Source of the DNA: Pholiota molesta
Taxonomy: Eukaryota > Basidiomycota > Agaricomycetes > Agaricales > Strophariaceae
Assembly (NCBI GenBank): GCA_014925825.1
Contig: JACGCK010000026.1
Coordinates: 186,001-250,000, forward strand
Direction: 5' to 3'
Length of the DNA: 64,000 nt
Shown: piece after piece, positions 32,780-50,200 of the stretch
Layout: each line of letters starts with the position of its first letter
Position numbering within the stretch: the stretch's first letter is position 1
The notes under the pieces: generated by a model
Database searches by the model: none
What the model was told of the DNA's origin: nothing
Seen by the model: only the letters and a program-made list of their open reading frames with translations
Translations under genes and position numbers: made by a program

Positions 32780-33770
32780 CCACGAGCTCTTCCTTCAGCT
32801 TCGTCATTTGCTCGCTCCGCAGTCTCCACAACCAATCAGTAAGCATTTTTCATCACACACACAGAGCACATGGATGAAAAGCACGCACCTTTTTCGTGAA
32901 AACAAAGCAGCTCACTAATGCCGCACACTGCTCAGCCGAGAGAGGGGGTTGAACACGAGCTCCGTCAGGAGCAGCTCGTTGCCCGAACCTCTAATCTCGC
33001 AAGCCACGCGGCCCTTCATGTCGACGATATCCGCGTCAGTGGTGAACGCCTGCCGGCGCAGGACGCGCTTGCGGCACTTGGGGTCCTCGAGCTGGAGCAT
33101 GTCGTGTGTCGCCTGGATGCACTTCTTCAGGTTGCAGTATGCTCTGGGTCACTTTCTTCTTGGAGAAGGGCGTGTACAGCTCCGGGACGCACGGGTCTTT
33201 GTGCAGCGGGTTGGAAATATTTGAGTGGTCGTGTGTCGCCTGGATGCACTTCTTCAGGTTGCGGTATGCTCTGGGTCACTTTCTTCTTGGAGAAGGGCGT
33301 GTACAGCTCCGGGAGGCACGGGTCTTTGTGCAGCGGGTTGGAAATATTTGAGTGGTCCATGGCGTCGATTTTCTATGCAAAGGTGAACATTATTCAATGT
33401 CAACTGCCTGTATTTCAACGGAAGGGAAGACAGAATCAGCATACCTGCACGAGAATCTATCCTTGATCCCCATATCTTGAAATCGGGTCTAAGAGCGCAA
33501 CGTCATCCGGGAATCGTCTATGCACTCCCAGCACGCCCTTCCACACCGGCTCTCGAGCCTGGTCCTGCCGCTGGTCTTTATGCCCGGACACGGCAGATAC
33601 CGTCAAATGTTGAGAGGAGGACGGGCACTACGAGCGGAATGCCCTTCTGGTCGGCGCCGCAGGGCTGCATGCTGCCACAAATCTTCGCTACAAAGTTACA
33701 GAGCAAGAGCCAACTAGTAGTCAGATATGAACGGATATGAAGAATAGGGTATGAAAGAAACATACGATCA
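32780..33770 (-). pseudogene. MTR4/Dob1 RNA helicase pseudogene (C-terminal part)
   Basis: Minus-strand exons in order: [83 protein letters not shown] followed by [47 protein letters not shown]. These are consecutive segments of Mtr4, the helicase that feeds RNA to the nuclear exosome. Breaks are many: stops between segments, a frameshift after ELVFN, a 127-bp tandem duplication inside the LHKDP exon and loss of the AG acceptor before SEQMTK. A second small remnant lies at 16.7 kb. The functional gene must be elsewhere. Confidence 0.8.
33101..33357 (+). repeat. 127-bp tandem duplication in the helicase pseudogene
   Basis: Two copies start at 33101 and 33228 and differ at a handful of positions, so the duplication is young. 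The period of 127 is not a multiple of three, so it shifts the helicase frame. Confidence 0.9.
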
Positions 33771-34751
33771 TTCTGTGCGAGTGTCTACCCAATGCAGCCG
33801 GCCCGACCGTACCTTCCAAACGCAGACTTGAAGCTTCTTCAGACACTATATAACCTAAGGCCGACGAGCGGCAACACCTGCTACCTACCGTGGTCGAATG
33901 ATTGACGACCGCACTGTCGTTGTTCGTGTGATTTCTAGGGCTCGGACGTTCTCCTCACAAGTCTGTTGAATTCGAGTTGTACATTGCTAATCTTAATTAT
34001 CGGTGGCCAGAGAACGAAATTGATAACGGGTACATAGTGGGAACAAAAAAAATGGTTATATGGGAGAGTGGAAGGATAGAAAGGAAGAATGATCCTACCA
34101 GGGAGGAATTACACCTTTATACAACCTTTATAGGTAGAGACCAGGTAGAGACCGACGACACATGAAGTACCCCATAACAGCAAGATAAGATAAGATGTAG
34201 CGGATCGAAAACGGCCCGGATGCACGTGTGTCCTTTTTTCGCTGGTCAGACTCAAAGCGAAGAGTCGCCCCCTAAAACCTTCTACCTAACGGTAGCAAGA
34301 ACTTGCCTCCGTAGTACGCAGCGGCAGCTACAGCTGCTCTGATACTTGCTTCCACGGGAATCTCAGCGGCTGCGAGCCTGGATTTCTGCTTGCCCATAAC
34401 CCACTACTCCGCTCGCAAACGATCTTGGACCGATCCCCAAAGACAGCAACGCGGACTGGACGACGTGATAATGCAGGGCCTCGCTTCTTTCTGCGCCATT
34501 CGCGTCAATTCAACGAGCTGCAGGCCCGTGCCTAGCAAGCAAGAGTTTGTTCAGGGCGCCGCCGGCACTTCTCTAGTTAATAAACCTCATACATGAGATC
34601 AACGTAAGGAAGATCAGTGTAAAATTATTTGCAAGTCATTCAATTCGATATCTTTTTATTTGCACATGGTACAGCGGAAGACATAAAGCAATTCATAAAT
34701 ATACATTTCAGGACCCTCGTAAAAAATCATCATGCGCCAGTCTGTTACATT
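33771..34751. other. Intergenic with two repeat modules
   Basis: Module 1 at 34264-34307 (GTCGCCCCCTAAAACCTTCT) recurs in the same direction at 46712. Module 2 at 34312-34382 recurs inverted at 46612-46690. No gene is seen. Confidence 0.5.
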
Positions 34752-37143
<2,392 letters not shown>

Positions 37144-40084
37144 GGTATGAAACTTTAGGCTGAATGTGTCGAAAACCTATCGACTGGAAGGTTATCTGGC
37201 CTTTTCCCGTTGGGTATTTGTACCTTCCTCGAAGATTCCGATCCAGATGGGATACAACTAAACATTGAAAAGACACATATGGCCACCAGTGGTAATGCAT
37301 CTATCTAGAACCATGGTGAGACACAGAAGCTGACATGTCCCGCTGTTATCAAGTTGGTGGCGAACACGAAGGGCATAATATTGTCCTATCACCAGATAAA
37401 ATACCATGCGTCCATTGAGGGTATTTTTGGAAATGAGATCACTTTACCGCCTGAAAATGAGAACTGCAATCTTTTTGGTCGCCCACAAGCAGAAACCGAG
37501 CCCTCGTCTCCGTTTAAGGGATGTTCAGGTTGTTCGGCTTTCAGACATACACAAGACGTACATAGATAAAAAGCTGATTTGAGGAATTGTGAGACATCGA
37601 TGAGCTAGGAAAATAGAGATGGTGTCACAACTTTGTTTGGTAAAGGGTCCTCTTATCTCTAGGAGTCGCCTTCTGCAGCACTGGTACACTCTTGGACTCC
37701 TTCAAGCATGCGATTAAGCCAGGACAGAGCACAAGGAATAAAGGCACTGGGCAGAGCAAAGCCGAAAAGTCCGTTGATAAAGACCCGATAGAAGCCTCCG
37801 GGAACACATGGAATATGACTTAGGAAGATGTTGAAGAAGCTTGGAGTCTGTGCTGCTGAGGTCGCCACACTTGTGCATCGTCGTATTGAACAAGAATGTT
37901 TTCTTGAATTGATTGGTCACCAAGTCAGCCCACGCGGGAGCCCTGCACGTGCCAACATTTTCAGCGTGTTTGACCAATCTGCTGATTCTGCTCTTGACCA
38001 TATCTTCAAATTTCAGCCTGCAACTCTCATAAATGCTATCGATCTTGTCCTCGGCTGAACTTGTTACTTGGACTATTGTTCTGTCTTCCACTCGTCTATG
38101 ATATCTGGCTATCTTTCAATTGCCAACCTTCGACTTGCCTTCGACTTTCGTGATCTTGGACATGTTCAGGATAGACACCCTTTCGTGTTCACCTTCTTAT
38201 GCAATTACCGGCTCTAACTACCTCGACAAATAGTCGACGTACTATTCTATTCAAAGGATTCATAGGACAACCTTGGCGAACGTTATCCATCCCGATTTTT
38301 GTGAAGGCTTGCCCACTAATTCACCCTCTCGAGTCTCATTGGTGGAACAATTATTTCAATCATTACTGGAAATCAGTGATCAGTAGAGTCGAATGGTACA
38401 TGGTCTTATGGCCTATGTGCCACGCACTACATATGTACTGATTCCTTAGCCTCCCTTGGCCTGCACCTAACGCGGATTTACCGGCTGTAGTGCTCAAGAA
38501 TTAGAGTGATATCTATCCGTGATCTCACCGCCGTATAATTCTCCGAAACGAGGATATATCGGGCGGCTAGCACGCTATCAATAGTGTAAGTAGCACTAGG
38601 CAGCAGTAGATACCACGTTGGCGTCGATTGCGGCTATATATGCCCACTGGCAAAGCTGCTGCCAGGTCGATTTTTTCCAGTCTCCGTCTTTAATCGATAT
38701 ATTCTTTCATAGCCTCGCAAAGCTTAGAAATGTCGCCATCGGACTGGAATAGACCACATAATAATAGTTCGTCAAGTCCTCAAAATATCTAAGTGAGCAC
38801 CGAGGATAGATTAAGCTCCATCATGTGCCCATTCATGGAGGTTGAACGTTGACTGCTTGACCACTTCTTAAATATGGAGGCTAAGATATCATCTGATATC
38901 ACGCTTCAAACTCGTTCACAAAGACCATGAAAGCTAATGCTTATTTTACGACTCTATTTTGAAGCGGTGTAGTATGTTGGCTTTACTTCGGAATCAAAAA
39001 CCTACAACACCAATGTATAACTTTAGTGCATGCGCCGCAGCAATGCTCGCCATACTGGCCCAGATCTTCAGATACAAATGAGCAACCAAAGTATTTATAC
39101 GACGCGTCGGGCTAGTGTCGAAATTTATCCGTGCCGTATTCGGTCGCGACAGTATTGCTGAGTCCTGACTGGCACAGTCGTTAGTATTTTGCGTCCAAGT
39201 CTCTAAAATTCAAATATGGACGACGACCCAAAAGCAGATCCGAAGCGCAGTATAGTCAGACGACAGGAAGTCATCTATTATCAGAAGATAGGTCTCCTTG
39301 TGAATAATAGGTATTCTGTATCTTAGGATGGGGATGCAGTTTGGGTATTACTCGGAAGTGGGATGCGTCGAGTCCATTGAAAGCGAGGAAGGGGAATGAT
39401 GTAGAGATATACAATGCTCAGCAGAAAAACCAAAAGCAAAACAGAAAGAACGATGTATATTCATGAGAAAAAAATGAATGCAATTCCGCTAGACAATGAG
39501 TGTAAGCGACCAGCAATAGGTCAAAGGCGCAAACGTCCTGTATGTTCTTCAAAAATCGTGAATATCTCCTACGAGCCAGAAGATGAGATGCGAATTCAGA
39601 GAACGGGAACAACGATGGGAATGCTATATGAAGGATAATAGGAATCCAGCGAAATGAAATGTATGATGTAGCACGACAGAGGATTACGATAGCACAGACA
39701 ACGAGGAAAATAAGAATAAGCGACAGAGACGCACTGATCAGCGATCTATTAGGGAGGAGTGGGAGGAACAGATAATGATGGGATAGAGAGCCTTAAAAGC
39801 CAACGAGAAGAAAGGAAAGAGAGGTGTCTGAGGGTAGTAGGGATTAGTGATCCTTTTGGGGCAATTCTTAGCGTCCAAACGTTCGCCTTCAAGATTAAGA
39901 GCCATAAAGCTAGTCAATGTCTCGAGCGCGATTGAGAATGTTGCTATGGGCTGATCTGTTAAAAAGTTTAGAAAATTGACATAAAATATAAATACCTTGA
40001 TAGTTTCTTCTTTATCCCATCAGCATTCAAAATGGAGTCTCCAGACCCCCTCTCCCCTGTCCATCATATAGTCGATGATGATTT
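37144..40084. other. 2.9-kb gap without a convincing gene
   Basis: A minus-strand frame at 37714-38091 (VTSSAEDKIDSIYESCRLKF) is the longest; it has no recognised family and may be chance. The rest is AT-rich with frequent stops. The 300 bp before 40,085 is the 3' flank of the GTPase gene. Confidence 0.45.
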
Positions 40085-41014
40085 TTATACATCGACATAG
40101 ATCAGAATTGGCTCTCCTACACCTTCAATCTCGGGTATCACGCATTTCAGATCGAAAGCCTTCGCTAGTACGATCTTGAAGATCTTCTGTACATTTATTG
40201 ACGCAGATGTTGAGCAGAATATCAGAGAAGCGTGCATAGCACGTGCAAACCGTTTTGCCTGTAAAGAAGAACGTCAGCCAGCTTGCAGGGACGCGTCGCA
40301 AAAGCAGCTCACTTGTTTTGTGATCTCTTCTTGTTCGTCGCGTGGAAAGGTTGCAAATTGGTCGAATTTAGTGCCGATTAGAAAAGGAATAGCAGTCTAT
40401 ACATAAGAAAATCATCAGCCAACATTCCGTATAGACGCTCATCTGACATCAACCGATATCAAGGCACGTGGAGTGAGAACATACTTTGTTGAATCCACGC
40501 GCCTGTCGATACCATTCTTTCACCGAGTTGAGTGTAGATTTTCGCGACAGGTCGAACATAAACAAAATCGCGACAGCATCATTGCACACCAGTGGAAGCA
40601 TGTTGACAAATTCTCTCTGCCCGCCCAAATCCCAGATTGAGAAAGTGATAGTCGTTCGACGAACTGAGATGGTCTTTTCCATGAAATTGACGCCTATTCC
40701 ACTATACGATCAGTTGTGCAAAGATAATCACACACGATCCAGTCGCGTACCCAGCGTCTGAATGTAATCCTCGTCAAAGCTGCCCTCGACGTACTTCACC
40801 ATCAAGCTTGTCTTGCCAATCTGCGAATCCCCCACCATTCCAACTTTGATCACCACACTGCATAGCTCGTTAGTCACACAGTTCATCTCCTGAAATTTGA
40901 TGATGGGCACCTGTTCTTTTCATCATTATTATTTTCCGTAACGCCAGTGCCTTGACTACTGGGACCAGCTATAGGAGGCGGAGTTGAGGTTGAAGAAGAT
41001 GCTGAGGTCGACAT
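40085..41014 (-). CDS. spg1: Spg1/Tem1 Ras-like GTPase (septation initiation)
   Basis: Five exons on the minus strand, start at 41014 after a Ser/Pro-rich leader. Motifs: [20 protein letters not shown] (P-loop), [12 protein letters not shown] (switch I), [20 protein letters not shown] (switch II), [27 protein letters not shown] (the NKxD position) and [14 protein letters not shown]. These match fission-yeast Spg1 and budding-yeast Tem1 almost residue for residue. Spg1/Tem1 acts at the spindle pole body to trigger septation and mitotic exit. There is no C-terminal CAAX box, as usual for this family. All exons are intact. It is a conserved single-copy anchor in an otherwise unstable region. Confidence 0.95.
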
Positions 41015-42801
41015 GATCCAGGTAATCAGAATTCAGGGGGTTATTTCGTATAGAGTAGCTCGTTGCGTTTGATAGCTTGGAGGCTGATGTGTCGAGGGCA
41101 GGGTATGGCGGTAAGGAATGGTATAATGGGATATAAAAGAGCAGAAAAGTCGACAAGCCAAGACGAAATGAACGCGTCTTGATCTTGCTGGCTACGGAAC
41201 ACGATTGTCGGAGACCACACCCGGTTAAAAGCGGGTCCGCAGATAGGAAGGAACTTTCGCCGTCGCCGTTGTCGTCAACGCCGAACCAGGCAGGAGCAGT
41301 CGACAAACCAACACTCATCAGGGACAGGTGGGAATCAGGGGCTGCTGCCAAACATACCACAATACAATTCTCAAAACTTGCAATCGACACAACTTGCTTC
41401 AAACTCGCATGTCCCTCTTTCTGCACTAGGTCTTGGCTTCGAATTCCGTTCTACTCGCCACTTGGGAAATCTAGTGTCATCAAATATGTTCTCCCTGGGT
41501 ATGCGTATGATCCGACTTGGCCTCGTTTGATCACGACTTGAACCCGCAGTTTCGAGACACCCATGCCCCACGGGCCACGGCGCTCTGCATATTGGTGAAA
41601 GGAGCTCCTGGCAAACATTTCGCGCTATACTCCATTCAGCTTTATAACGATAGGCTCGTTCAAAGTGGCTACAAGCTAAACTTGAAAAATAGCACGAGTG
41701 ACGACCTTACAACCTACCGACCATCAGGAATAGCCCTGAAGCCTACTCCCTTCAGGCTTTCTTTTAAGTGTCTATCTATGCGCTGCGCGGATGTGGTCTC
41801 ATTCGCCTTGAATACTCCGCCTCGTCATTGCTTGATAATGAATAGGCTTTCTTGTATATCCAGCCATGCTATTGGTATCTTCGTGGTCCCGTGAGGCTTA
41901 AAGTCCTTATTGCCGCTCGACAATTCAGCGTCTGGCTTTATGGATGGGGTCTCGCCGCTTTTGGAGGGTACCCGGGGCCTGCTAGCTAAGTTTGAAAACG
42001 AAATTAGCGTCGAGCGCGCCAGAAAAGCACGTGAACCTGCTACTTATAGACCCTCTTAAACTTAAAGTAGTGCTCCATGGACTATTCTCCGCAACTTCAC
42101 CCAGCACGTATCATATCGAAGTTATGGCTGTCGCACCTATTAAAAGGTTGTTACCCCATACTCCCAGCTTCATAAAACCTACGTGCTTCTTTTCCATCTC
42201 ACCGTCAAAAGCCGTCGAATCGCTCATGGACTCTCGGATTAATTCCATCCTCGGGCTTGTGTCCTGTGACGCTTTCCTAAAGTTCAAGCCAATCGCTTAC
42301 TGCGTGCTAGCTTTCCACATATCTTTCTTTTGTGCTTCGCATCGTTTTCGCACCAAAGCGGTAGTTTTTTACATCTATATGATCGCTCGGGTTATATCCC
42401 GGTTGTTTTTCGGATGTCTTGTTTAATGGGGCCACGTCAATCATTCCAGAGGAGCGGGGTGTCTGGTTGCGAACCTTCTGCAAATATGACGAGAGCATTG
42501 TCACCCGAGTGCTAAGGACATTGGTCACTACTCACTGCCATTGCAATTTTTCCGAGCGAAAGCAGATACTACACCCAAATAGCGGTCACGAGTAACATGG
42601 ATTCCGACCACTATCCGCAGAATCCAGATACCTTGTTGATCTGGACATTACCGGTGATCAAGGAAGGGAACGTTGATGTGTGCCTAGGAGATCTATCTAG
42701 CAGGACACGTTGCCCGGGCGCGTATATATAACCCGACATTTCATCCAGAGCAACGCGACCTTGTCCCAAAACTTTTATTGCCTCGCATATACATCGAGGC
42801 A
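41015..42801. other. Intergenic; one unassigned frame
   Basis: A plus-strand frame at 41992-42426 of 144 codons is rich in hydrophobic and Cys/Phe residues and matches nothing I know. It has no intron signals and is probably chance. The stretch from 42,600 includes the promoter of the dehydrogenase, with a TATATATA run near 42,723. Confidence 0.4.
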
Positions 42802-46312
<3,511 letters not shown>

Positions 46313-46805
46313 GAAAGTATTCTGCATTTTAAAGACTGTCCTAGTTCCAGTAAATATATATCTACTTCAAAATGTATTCATTCTTCAAGATAAATCTTCC
46401 CGCAGCGTCATGATTTTTCGTAAGACAAGCGATTTTTCATAGGTCTGACAGTTTGATATCCTTTGCCTCGTAGTGGGACTGCCTTCGAAGATTTATTTAC
46501 CAGAGATAGTACCTGGTAGGCTGGTACTCACCAATAATCGGAATTTCGACACCGTTGTTCAACTTAACTCTAGGAATGTGGTACTAGTGAGTTATAAACA
46601 AGTAGCAAGCCAGGCTCGCAGCTGCTGAGATTCCCGCGGGATCAATATCAGAGCAGCTGTAGCTACCGCTGCGCACGGAGGGAAGCTAGGTTGCAGAGGG
46701 ATATGTCCAGGAGTCGCCCCCTAAAACCTTCTACCTGACGGTAGCAGGAATTGTTCATATGTGCGCATATCAAACACAAGTGCGTACGGGGTGCAACACA
46801 ATTAC
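46313..46805. repeat. Intergenic with repeat modules shared with 34.3 kb
   Basis: 46612-46690 is the reverse complement of 34312-34382 (landmark CGCAGC(T/C)GCTGAGATTCCCG), whereas 46712-46745 is a direct copy of 34264-34300 (GTCGCCCCCTAAAACCTTCT). One module is therefore inverted relative to the other. Confidence 0.6.
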
Positions 46806-47130
46806 TCATATTCCTCCATAAATGTGGACATGTCTACCCCAGTCCTCATCATCAGTGTCGATGAAGATAGTTGCCCCTCGACTGCCACATTGATACATCG
46901 CCCCTTGAAGTATATATCCCTTAGCTTGGATGCGTTTTAACGCGTTGATGAAGCATTGTAAAAATTGGGCCGCCTCATGTGGACCATCGTTTGTCTGTCT
47001 GGTGCGTGTCCGCCCAATGTTGAAGACGGAAAGAGTGGGTAGAGGACCATCATCTGAAAAAGAATTCTGAAATAGGTGAGGGGGGGAAGTGTTTTGACAC
47101 CATTAATCAAGTGCGTACTTGATCGGTCAT
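46806..47130 (-). CDS. Small-protein family, copy 3 (best preserved)
   Basis: MTDQ, then a 50-nt intron, then NSFSDDGPLPTLSVFNIGRT, AAQFLQCFINALKRIQAKGY and RGATIFIDTDDEDWGRHVHI to a stop: about 93 residues. It keeps every block shared with the other two copies and has a clean start, intron and stop, so it is the best guide to the family. It has no signal peptide. The conserved QCFINALK-IQAKGY helix and the acidic FIDTDDED end are the family's hallmarks. Function unknown. Confidence 0.72.
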
Positions 47131-47394
47131 GGAAGGCAAATTTTGTTCAAATTGAGTGTTGAATCTTAAAGAATATAGTGGTATGGGAGTAGGTGGTCAA
47201 ACTCCGTGTGGATACTTATTGGTGCTTCAGTCCGAACAGGCAGGAGTTTATATTCTGTGAGCCCTGAGAAATTTCGGTATTGTGCGTCGAAATCTATAGC
47301 AAGATGTCATGGGCCCTTGGAAGAAAGTAAGGATATTCAAATCCTATTCTGGTATAAGTATAGGGGCGATCCAGCTCCTCGACTAAACGATGCT

Positions 47395-47500
47395 CGATGT
47401 CCAATATGCGTGTCAAAGATGCACTGGCTGTCAGTATTGCAAGTGCATAGTGGCATAGGGAAACTAGAAGATGTATTAATCTTTGGCTATAAGTAATACG
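47395..47500 (+). pseudogene. 3' fragment of a Cys-rich secreted protein gene
   Basis: The bases GGCTGTCAGTATTGCAAGTG near 47,428 encode the GCQYCKC end and are followed by the same 3' flank as in the gene at 30250. The 5' part is absent. It shows that a further copy once stood here. Confidence 0.7.
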
Positions 47501-48136
47501 TCCAGTATAGTATCTCCTAGCCCTTGACGAAATACACTACTTTTTAGTTCTCGAGGATATCAGGTAGTCGATATAGTGCTAGACCATCTGTAATTGCTCT
47601 TGATGTTTGAGTTGGCCAATGTAGTTATCAGCATTCTCATTTATCTTTGCGCCTAGAATCATTGTAACTTATAGCGAGCTATGCCAATACCTAGCCAGCC
47701 ATGGATGACTTGCGCGGAATGGCCGCACAGTCGGTTTAGAATATCACGCTAACACTGGCATGCTAGGACTCACGCTAACACACGCTAGTCCACGCTGCTT
47801 CACGCTCATACTTTTTTTGGTCTCTAAGTTTGGTGTCGGCACCCGGTGTGCGCCAGAGCATGATACAATTCTTAGCATCTGTGCAATGGTAATTAAACCT
47901 CGTCAGGTCAAGCCAAAATACTTCAGACTGCGATATCTCACCTATACATCGTAAGTCACAAGTTTCTCTACTACAAACCTCGAGGAATACTAACCGTCAC
48001 CTTGATTTACAGCGCTGCCCAGAAGATACAACAAAGCAATCTCAACCAATAGTGTCTCCCTTGCATGTCCGTGCAGCGTTCAGCATCCATCGATGTTCAA
48101 AAAACTGACAAACTCACTGTCCACTATTAGATCACA
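47501..48136. other. Short intergenic stretch
   Basis: It holds three close repeats of CACGCTA/CACGCTAACAC around 47,750-47,800 and the promoter of the Cys-rich gene. No other feature is seen. Confidence 0.4.
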
Positions 48137-48373
48137 ATGAAGCTTTCGACATCACTCCTCGCTTTGACCTTTGCCCTCAGCGGCATGGTAGGCGCGATGC
48201 CCAGCCCTCTGGAGCTCGCCGCCCAATCGAGCAACAATTGCATATTCGCAAGTACCAATGAAGGCCGTTGTGATACACAAGGCTGCAGAGATGGCGGAGG
48301 CCGCTGCGAGTACAAGAACAGAGAATGCGTCATGAACGCCAAGATGCGTGGCAAAAACGAGAAGACCTGGTAA
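48137..48373 (+). CDS. Small secreted cysteine-rich protein, copy 2 (shortened)
   Basis: 78 residues starting MKLSTSLLALTFALSGMVGA (signal peptide), then PSPLELAAQ and a mature part with CDTQGCRDGGGRC. Compared with the gene at 30250, a deletion of roughly 45 bases removes the GCQYCKC end, and the frame closes on GKNEKTW. Five cysteines are left instead of eight. Either the shorter form has a different disulfide pattern, or the gene is degenerating. Confidence 0.65.
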   Translation: MKLSTSLLALTFALSGMVGAMPSPLELAAQSSNNCIFASTNEGRCDTQGCRDGGGRCEYKNRECVMNAKMRGKNEKTW

Positions 48374-48579
48374 TCCTTTGGCTACAATATGTCCAGTATG
48401 ATATCTGTTAGCCCTTGACGCGGATGAAATACACTATTTTCAAGTGCTCGAAGATATCAGGTGGTCGATATGGTGCTATCAAGGTGAAGGTGACTCGTAG
48501 ACGAATTTAAAAGTAATTTCGAGGACCAGAATTGCCAGGTTCCCTAAGCATCGCCTAAGAAATCAGAATTACATGGAAC

Positions 48580-49260
48580 AATCTCAGACTCATCGTTCGA
48601 TTAGGTCTGCGAGGAACAGGTGAAGGGTTATCATTGTCCAATTTGAGGCAAAGATCCCAATCAATGAACAGGCCGTTGCCCTCATCCGTGATGACGATAT
48701 TCCCAACGCTGATATCGCGACGAAGAACCTTGCCTTCGAAGAAAGCGCCCTTATGCGCTGTTGAGAGAGATTTTCAGAAGTTTGTCAACAAAAAATTCGT
48801 ACATAACAACATACCTTCCATGGCATCTGCAACTGCGCTGATGAATTGATGTGAGGATTTGAACAAGGTCAGCCCCCGGCCAACAACCTCCAATGACATT
48901 CGATAGTGTCGAAAGGTCGGAAAAACCAACTCCAAAGGCGGCGTTACGCTGGATAACTTTTGCGTCTGCGTCTCTTGGTCTCTTATGTACATCATTTCCC
49001 ATTCCAAACGGCGCGATCTGTGGGCCATTTTTCTCTTGGAGAATGTGATAAATTTCGCCTTCCTTCTTCATACTGTTAATACGATACGGGCCCTCCAGTA
49101 GTCTTTGAGGAAGTCAAGTTTTCGTGCGATCTGATCAACAAGATGGAACGAGTTTCGTAAAAAGGAGGTATGAAATCGGGAACGCCTTCAACTTTTGAAA
49201 CTTGAATAAGGGTCGACACGAGCTTTGACCATCAGTTTGCGGTACTCTTGGTGCAGGATA
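48580..49260 (-). pseudogene. FunK1 kinase pseudogene (truncated)
   Basis: The minus strand contains ILHQEYRKLM, KLDFLKDYWRA-like residues, KKEGEIYHILQEKNGPQIAP, HYRMSLEVVGRGLTL, SAVADAMEG, an intron, and VLRRDISVGNIVITDEGNG-LFIDWDLCL. The catalytic HRD His is Arg here, frames shift upstream, and the entire C-terminal lobe after NRT is missing. It is the inverted partner of 28682-29860. Confidence 0.8.
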
Positions 49261-49661
49261 TCATTCAAGGATCGCAACATTCTTGACATCACCCTCTTAG
49301 AGGGACGGTCACCGGCCTACCAAAGCCAAATACAGCGTCGCCATGTCCGCCACTCCAACCACCATCTCGTCCCCTGTCCGCCTCGTCGACCACGTCCGTC
49401 ACTGCGTCCGTCGCTTTCGCCCCGTTATCTGGCCCTCTGTTGGGACGTCTGCATTGGATCATCAGCAGGCTTAGGTGGAAAAGCGGCTAAGGCAAGGGGA
49501 TCGACCACTGAGTGGGGAGACGAACAGGCTGTTAAGCTGGATGTGGAGAAGGGTAGCGACAAGCGTGGGCTTGAAGCTTGAAGCTTGAAGCTTGAAAGCT
49601 TGAAGGGCTACACCAAGGGCGAATACAGCTGGCATTGAAATGATCCAAGCGGACTCAAGAA
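49261..49661. other. Intergenic; GCTTGAA heptamer run
   Basis: At 49,568-49,600 the heptamer GCTTGAA is repeated about four times. The open plus frame at 49225-49581 has no recognisable features. Confidence 0.5.
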
Positions 49662-49746
49662 GCATTAATGGGGTAGTGGTAACCTGGGTCGTTGCCATTC
49701 GAGTCATAAGCTCGACCCGCCGGGGGTTCGATTCCCTCTTAATGCA
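49662..49746 (+). tRNA. tRNA-Gly(GCC) with a 14-nt intron
   Basis: The acceptor stem GCATTAA pairs perfectly with TTAATGC, followed by the discriminator A. The D-arm has GGGTAGTGGTAACC, and the anticodon stem GGTCG / CGACC is perfect. The loop reads TTGCCA then T after removal of a 14-nt insert, with anticodon GCC, and the insert lies after position 37 as in nuclear tRNA introns. The T-arm GGGGG TTCGATT CCCTC pairs well. A run of T follows at 49,751. Glycine GCC tRNAs often lack introns, so the intron is worth noting. Confidence 0.92.
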
Positions 49747-49837
49747 TGTATATCTTTTTTATCAAATCTTGAGGTTCAACATCCGAGTCCTGACTATTAT
49801 GATGTGGCGTCGCGAAGACGCCGAAGAGACATTGAAT

Positions 49838-49950
49838 ACACATCGTTATATCACCATACAGCTCAAGCGAGCGTCCAAACATCCAAGATAATCATTATTG
49901 GTCAGATAATATAGAGAATTCCGGTGGTTATGACCTCAAAGAAAAGAGAA
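49838..49950 (+). repeat. Dispersed repeat, also at 59.5 kb
   Basis: The block containing AATCATTATTGGTCA and TTCCGGTGGTTATGAC recurs in the same direction at about 59,520-59,625 with moderate divergence. It may be a degenerate mobile-element end. Confidence 0.6.
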
Positions 49951-50200
49951 CTGGCATGTTATCAGCGAAAGGAAAGCGCCGATTCTTCTCAAGTAGGGTG
50001 GGACGACGCGCGGCTAGTAAATGAGGCGCATGATAGCGGGCACACCAGGTGGGTGAATGCGTTTTAAATTGGTGACGCGCAGTCCCTACATGGGTCTCGC
50101 TTTATCGCCTCCGCATTCAAATATTTCCCGTATCAATCAAAGTGACTGCGCCGTTGAACCTCTCATGGCAACAAATTATTGTACATGAATGATATTTCCT

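Larger units (their letters stand above)
46806..49260 (-). repeat. Right arm of the inverted segmental duplication
   Basis: Partner of 28500-31786. It has gained a second, partial Cys-rich gene 3' end at 47.4 kb and lost the C-terminal half of the kinase. Confidence 0.8.

Noticed and set aside
32918..33466. 182-codon plus-strand frame
   Set aside because: It is the antisense shadow of the Mtr4 pseudogene, kept open by GC content and the tandem duplication.
47750..47800. CACGCTA repeats as a CRISPR-like array
   Set aside because: Only three to four short irregular units, with no spacers, in a eukaryotic genome.
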